Origin: Angiostrongylus vasorum
Lineage: Eukaryota; Nematoda; Chromadorea; Rhabditida; Metastrongylidae
Direction: 5' to 3'
Length of the DNA: 64,000 nt
Assembly: GCA_018806985.1 (NCBI GenBank)
Contig: JADANN010000174.1
Location: 389,501 to 453,500, forward strand
The position numbers were made by a program, and so were the translations under genes. Shown here in pieces: positions 62,470 to 64,000 of this stretch. The stretch's first letter is position 1. Each line of letters begins with the position of its first letter. Under the pieces are notes generated by a model that was not told the origin of the DNA, did no database searches, and saw nothing but the letters and a program-made list of their open reading frames with translations.

Positions 62470-62581
62470 ATGGTCAACGTTCCTAAGGCAAGGAGGACGT
62501 TTTGTGACGGTAAATGCCGTAAACATACGAATCATAAGGTTACCCAATACAAGAAGGGTAAGGAATCGAAGTTTGCCCAAG
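62470..62581 (+). CDS. RPL36A: Large ribosomal subunit protein eL42 (L36A/L44), exon 1, partial gene
   Basis: The exon encodes [20 protein letters not shown] then [17 protein letters not shown], the N-terminal third of eL42, and ends in phase 1 at CAAG|GTATGA. eL42 is a zinc-binding protein of about 105 residues at the ribosomal E site. The first Cys pair is seen here as C-x3-C (CDGKC). The start ATG follows AAGGTGGA. The rest of the protein (the RRRYDRKQSG region onward) is not found before 64000, so intron 1 is at least 1.4 kb and the gene continues outside the window. The intron contains family C and A repeats. Housekeeping, cytosolic. Confidence 0.93.
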
Positions 62582-63214
62582 GTATGATTCACATTTTCCG
62601 TCAATTGGAGTTTTTCTTTGCCCTTTTTTCTTTTCCAAATATTTGGTTGCTAAACGACATAGATGAACGAAACAGAGTTTTTTCGTTACTTTCCCTGTAA
62701 TCAGGACTGGTTTTGCACTGTAAAAGCTTTGATGTAACTGGAACACCATTTAGAATCCATCCTTCATAAACCGACAGAGACCCTGCATTGGTGCGCTGGT
62801 GAAGGATCTTGGCATATTGATCGCGAATTCCTAGTTAAGCAAGTTGGTAAATGTCAGAAAGCGATATCTTTCTCGCGCATTGTTTCGCGATGGTGTGGAT
62901 TAGAGTAGTTGTATTGGATTCTATGAGTAACAAACCTTATTAGGGTCGACTATACTCTTTCTGTATGCTGTCAAGTTCGTTGGAAATGACACTATTGAGA
63001 AATCTACCGATTACAAACACTACGCAGAGCCGATAGTTCTTAGTACATCTTCCACTGCGATGACTGATCATCTTTTTTTGTTTCCCAATACGTGTCTACC
63101 TCGTTTCGTGATTTGTAACTATAAAAGGAGCCACTCAGTCTACGGAGATGAGCAGGTCTGCGAAAAGGTTGAGGTTTTTGGATACAAACTGTTAATAGAG
63201 TGTTATCCACTCAT
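62582..63214. other. eL42 intron 1, no feature recognised
   Basis: Unique-looking AT-rich intronic sequence up to the next family C copy; no exon or repeat-family member seen. Confidence 0.5.
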
Positions 63215-63600
63215 TAGTTTACCGCCTCATCGTGGCCGGAAGATGTTCCTGGGTGTAGGGCTGCAGTGTACAGCGGGGGGATTTGTCCCCTAGCAGGGTC
63301 TTCTAAGCTGAGAAGGAGTCAGGCGGTTTCATCAGGAAGCCCAGCTAAGAGTAAACCAATACTAAGATCCGCCGCCATCCTGGTATCAAACTATTCGCTT
63401 GGTGGCAAATCTTCCTCTGATCCATAAAGGCGGCGTTTGCCTTTCGTAGTAACGACCTGGGCAGACTTTGGCTAGGTTGAGCCCAGGACTCCAAGGAACT
63501 ACGATGGGTAGACCACCAGAACTCCGAAAAGATAGAAATTATGCTGAGGCCCGCGCAACAAGTTAGGACGGGCCATTCAAATATCAAGTAGGTAAGACAG
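63215..63600 (+). repeat. Repeat family C copy, forward, in eL42 intron 1
   Basis: TTTACCGCCTCATCGTGGCC at left, GGACGGGCCATTCAAATATC at right; close to full length. Confidence 0.8.
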
Positions 63601-63966
63601 TGTTATGCCAGCTTAACACTGCAGAGGCAGTTGAACTAGTCAAGTGAGTTGTGAAGTTTCGGCAGATGTGACTGATACATTTACATGTTCTACACCTTCA
63701 GCCAACATTATTTTCTATTTTCTTATGTCACTGTCACTTTTTTTTTCAAAAAGTTATCAGCTTAGGCATAAACTCTCCATCGTGTAATTTCACGACTCTT
63801 TGTTATATTTGTGCCATAGCTCTCTAATTTTGTGATTTTTTCGAGAATTAGTGACCACATATTTCTCGGCACAATTGTACAGTTTTATCCTCGTGAGTTC
63901 AGGAGAATTGGTTCCACTTTCTACTATAATAGTTCAGCTTCTAGAGTTTCTGATTTGCCATGGTAT

Positions 63967-64000
63967 AGCTGCTTAGCGCAGTGGTTGGAGGCGCCACTGC
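63967..64000 (+). repeat. Repeat family A copy A14, cut by the window edge
   Basis: Only the pol III head is inside the window: GCTTAGCGCAGTGGTTGGAG then GCGCC. Confidence 0.8.

Overview
The window reads as chromosomal DNA of a parasitic-type clade V (strongylid, hookworm-like) nematode. The evidence is a cuticle collagen, a peroxidase carrying ShKT domains, an eL42 ribosomal protein exon of nematode type, short introns with TTTCAG-like acceptors, and dense interspersed repeats (RTE LINEs, Penelope-like elements, mariner and piggyBac relics, tRNA-headed SINEs, fold-back MITEs, TA arrays). The species is an inference. No bacterial-style operons, CRISPR arrays or free-standing tRNA genes were seen.

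Layout. 1-17 kb is almost all repeats and transposon relics: a Penelope fragment at the left edge, a piggyBac relic, two RTE LINEs fused tail to middle, and a mariner relic. It also holds two unassigned helical exons (11.7 and 16.2 kb). 17.13-36.48 kb (+) is a secreted heme peroxidase gene with a signal peptide, an acidic N-terminal segment, two tandem ShKT domains, a complete animal peroxidase domain and a probable C-terminal membrane anchor. About 40-59.12 kb (+) is an oxysterol-binding-protein-related gene (ORP; PH domain, linker with an FFAT-like motif, sterol/lipid-binding ORD). A cuticle collagen gene lies antisense inside one ORP intron (46.2-47.55 kb). 59.1-62.4 kb is repeats again. 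At 62.47 kb the first exon of eL42 (RPL36A) starts and the gene runs off the right edge.

Gene models were built by hand by chaining splice donors and acceptors and testing codon phase. Nearly all junctions of the peroxidase and ORP agree in phase. The exceptions are single-base phase breaks, several of them at homopolymer runs, in all three conserved genes; this looks more like consensus indels than gene decay, but that is unproven. The three large genes do not form a pathway. The collagen and the peroxidase could both serve the extracellular matrix or cuticle (peroxidases of this type cross-link tyrosines in nematode cuticle), while the ORP belongs to lipid transport at membrane contacts.

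Most of the DNA is intronic or intergenic repeats. At least four recurrent families (called A, B, C and D here) recur in both orientations and insert into each other, so their relative ages can partly be read from the nesting.
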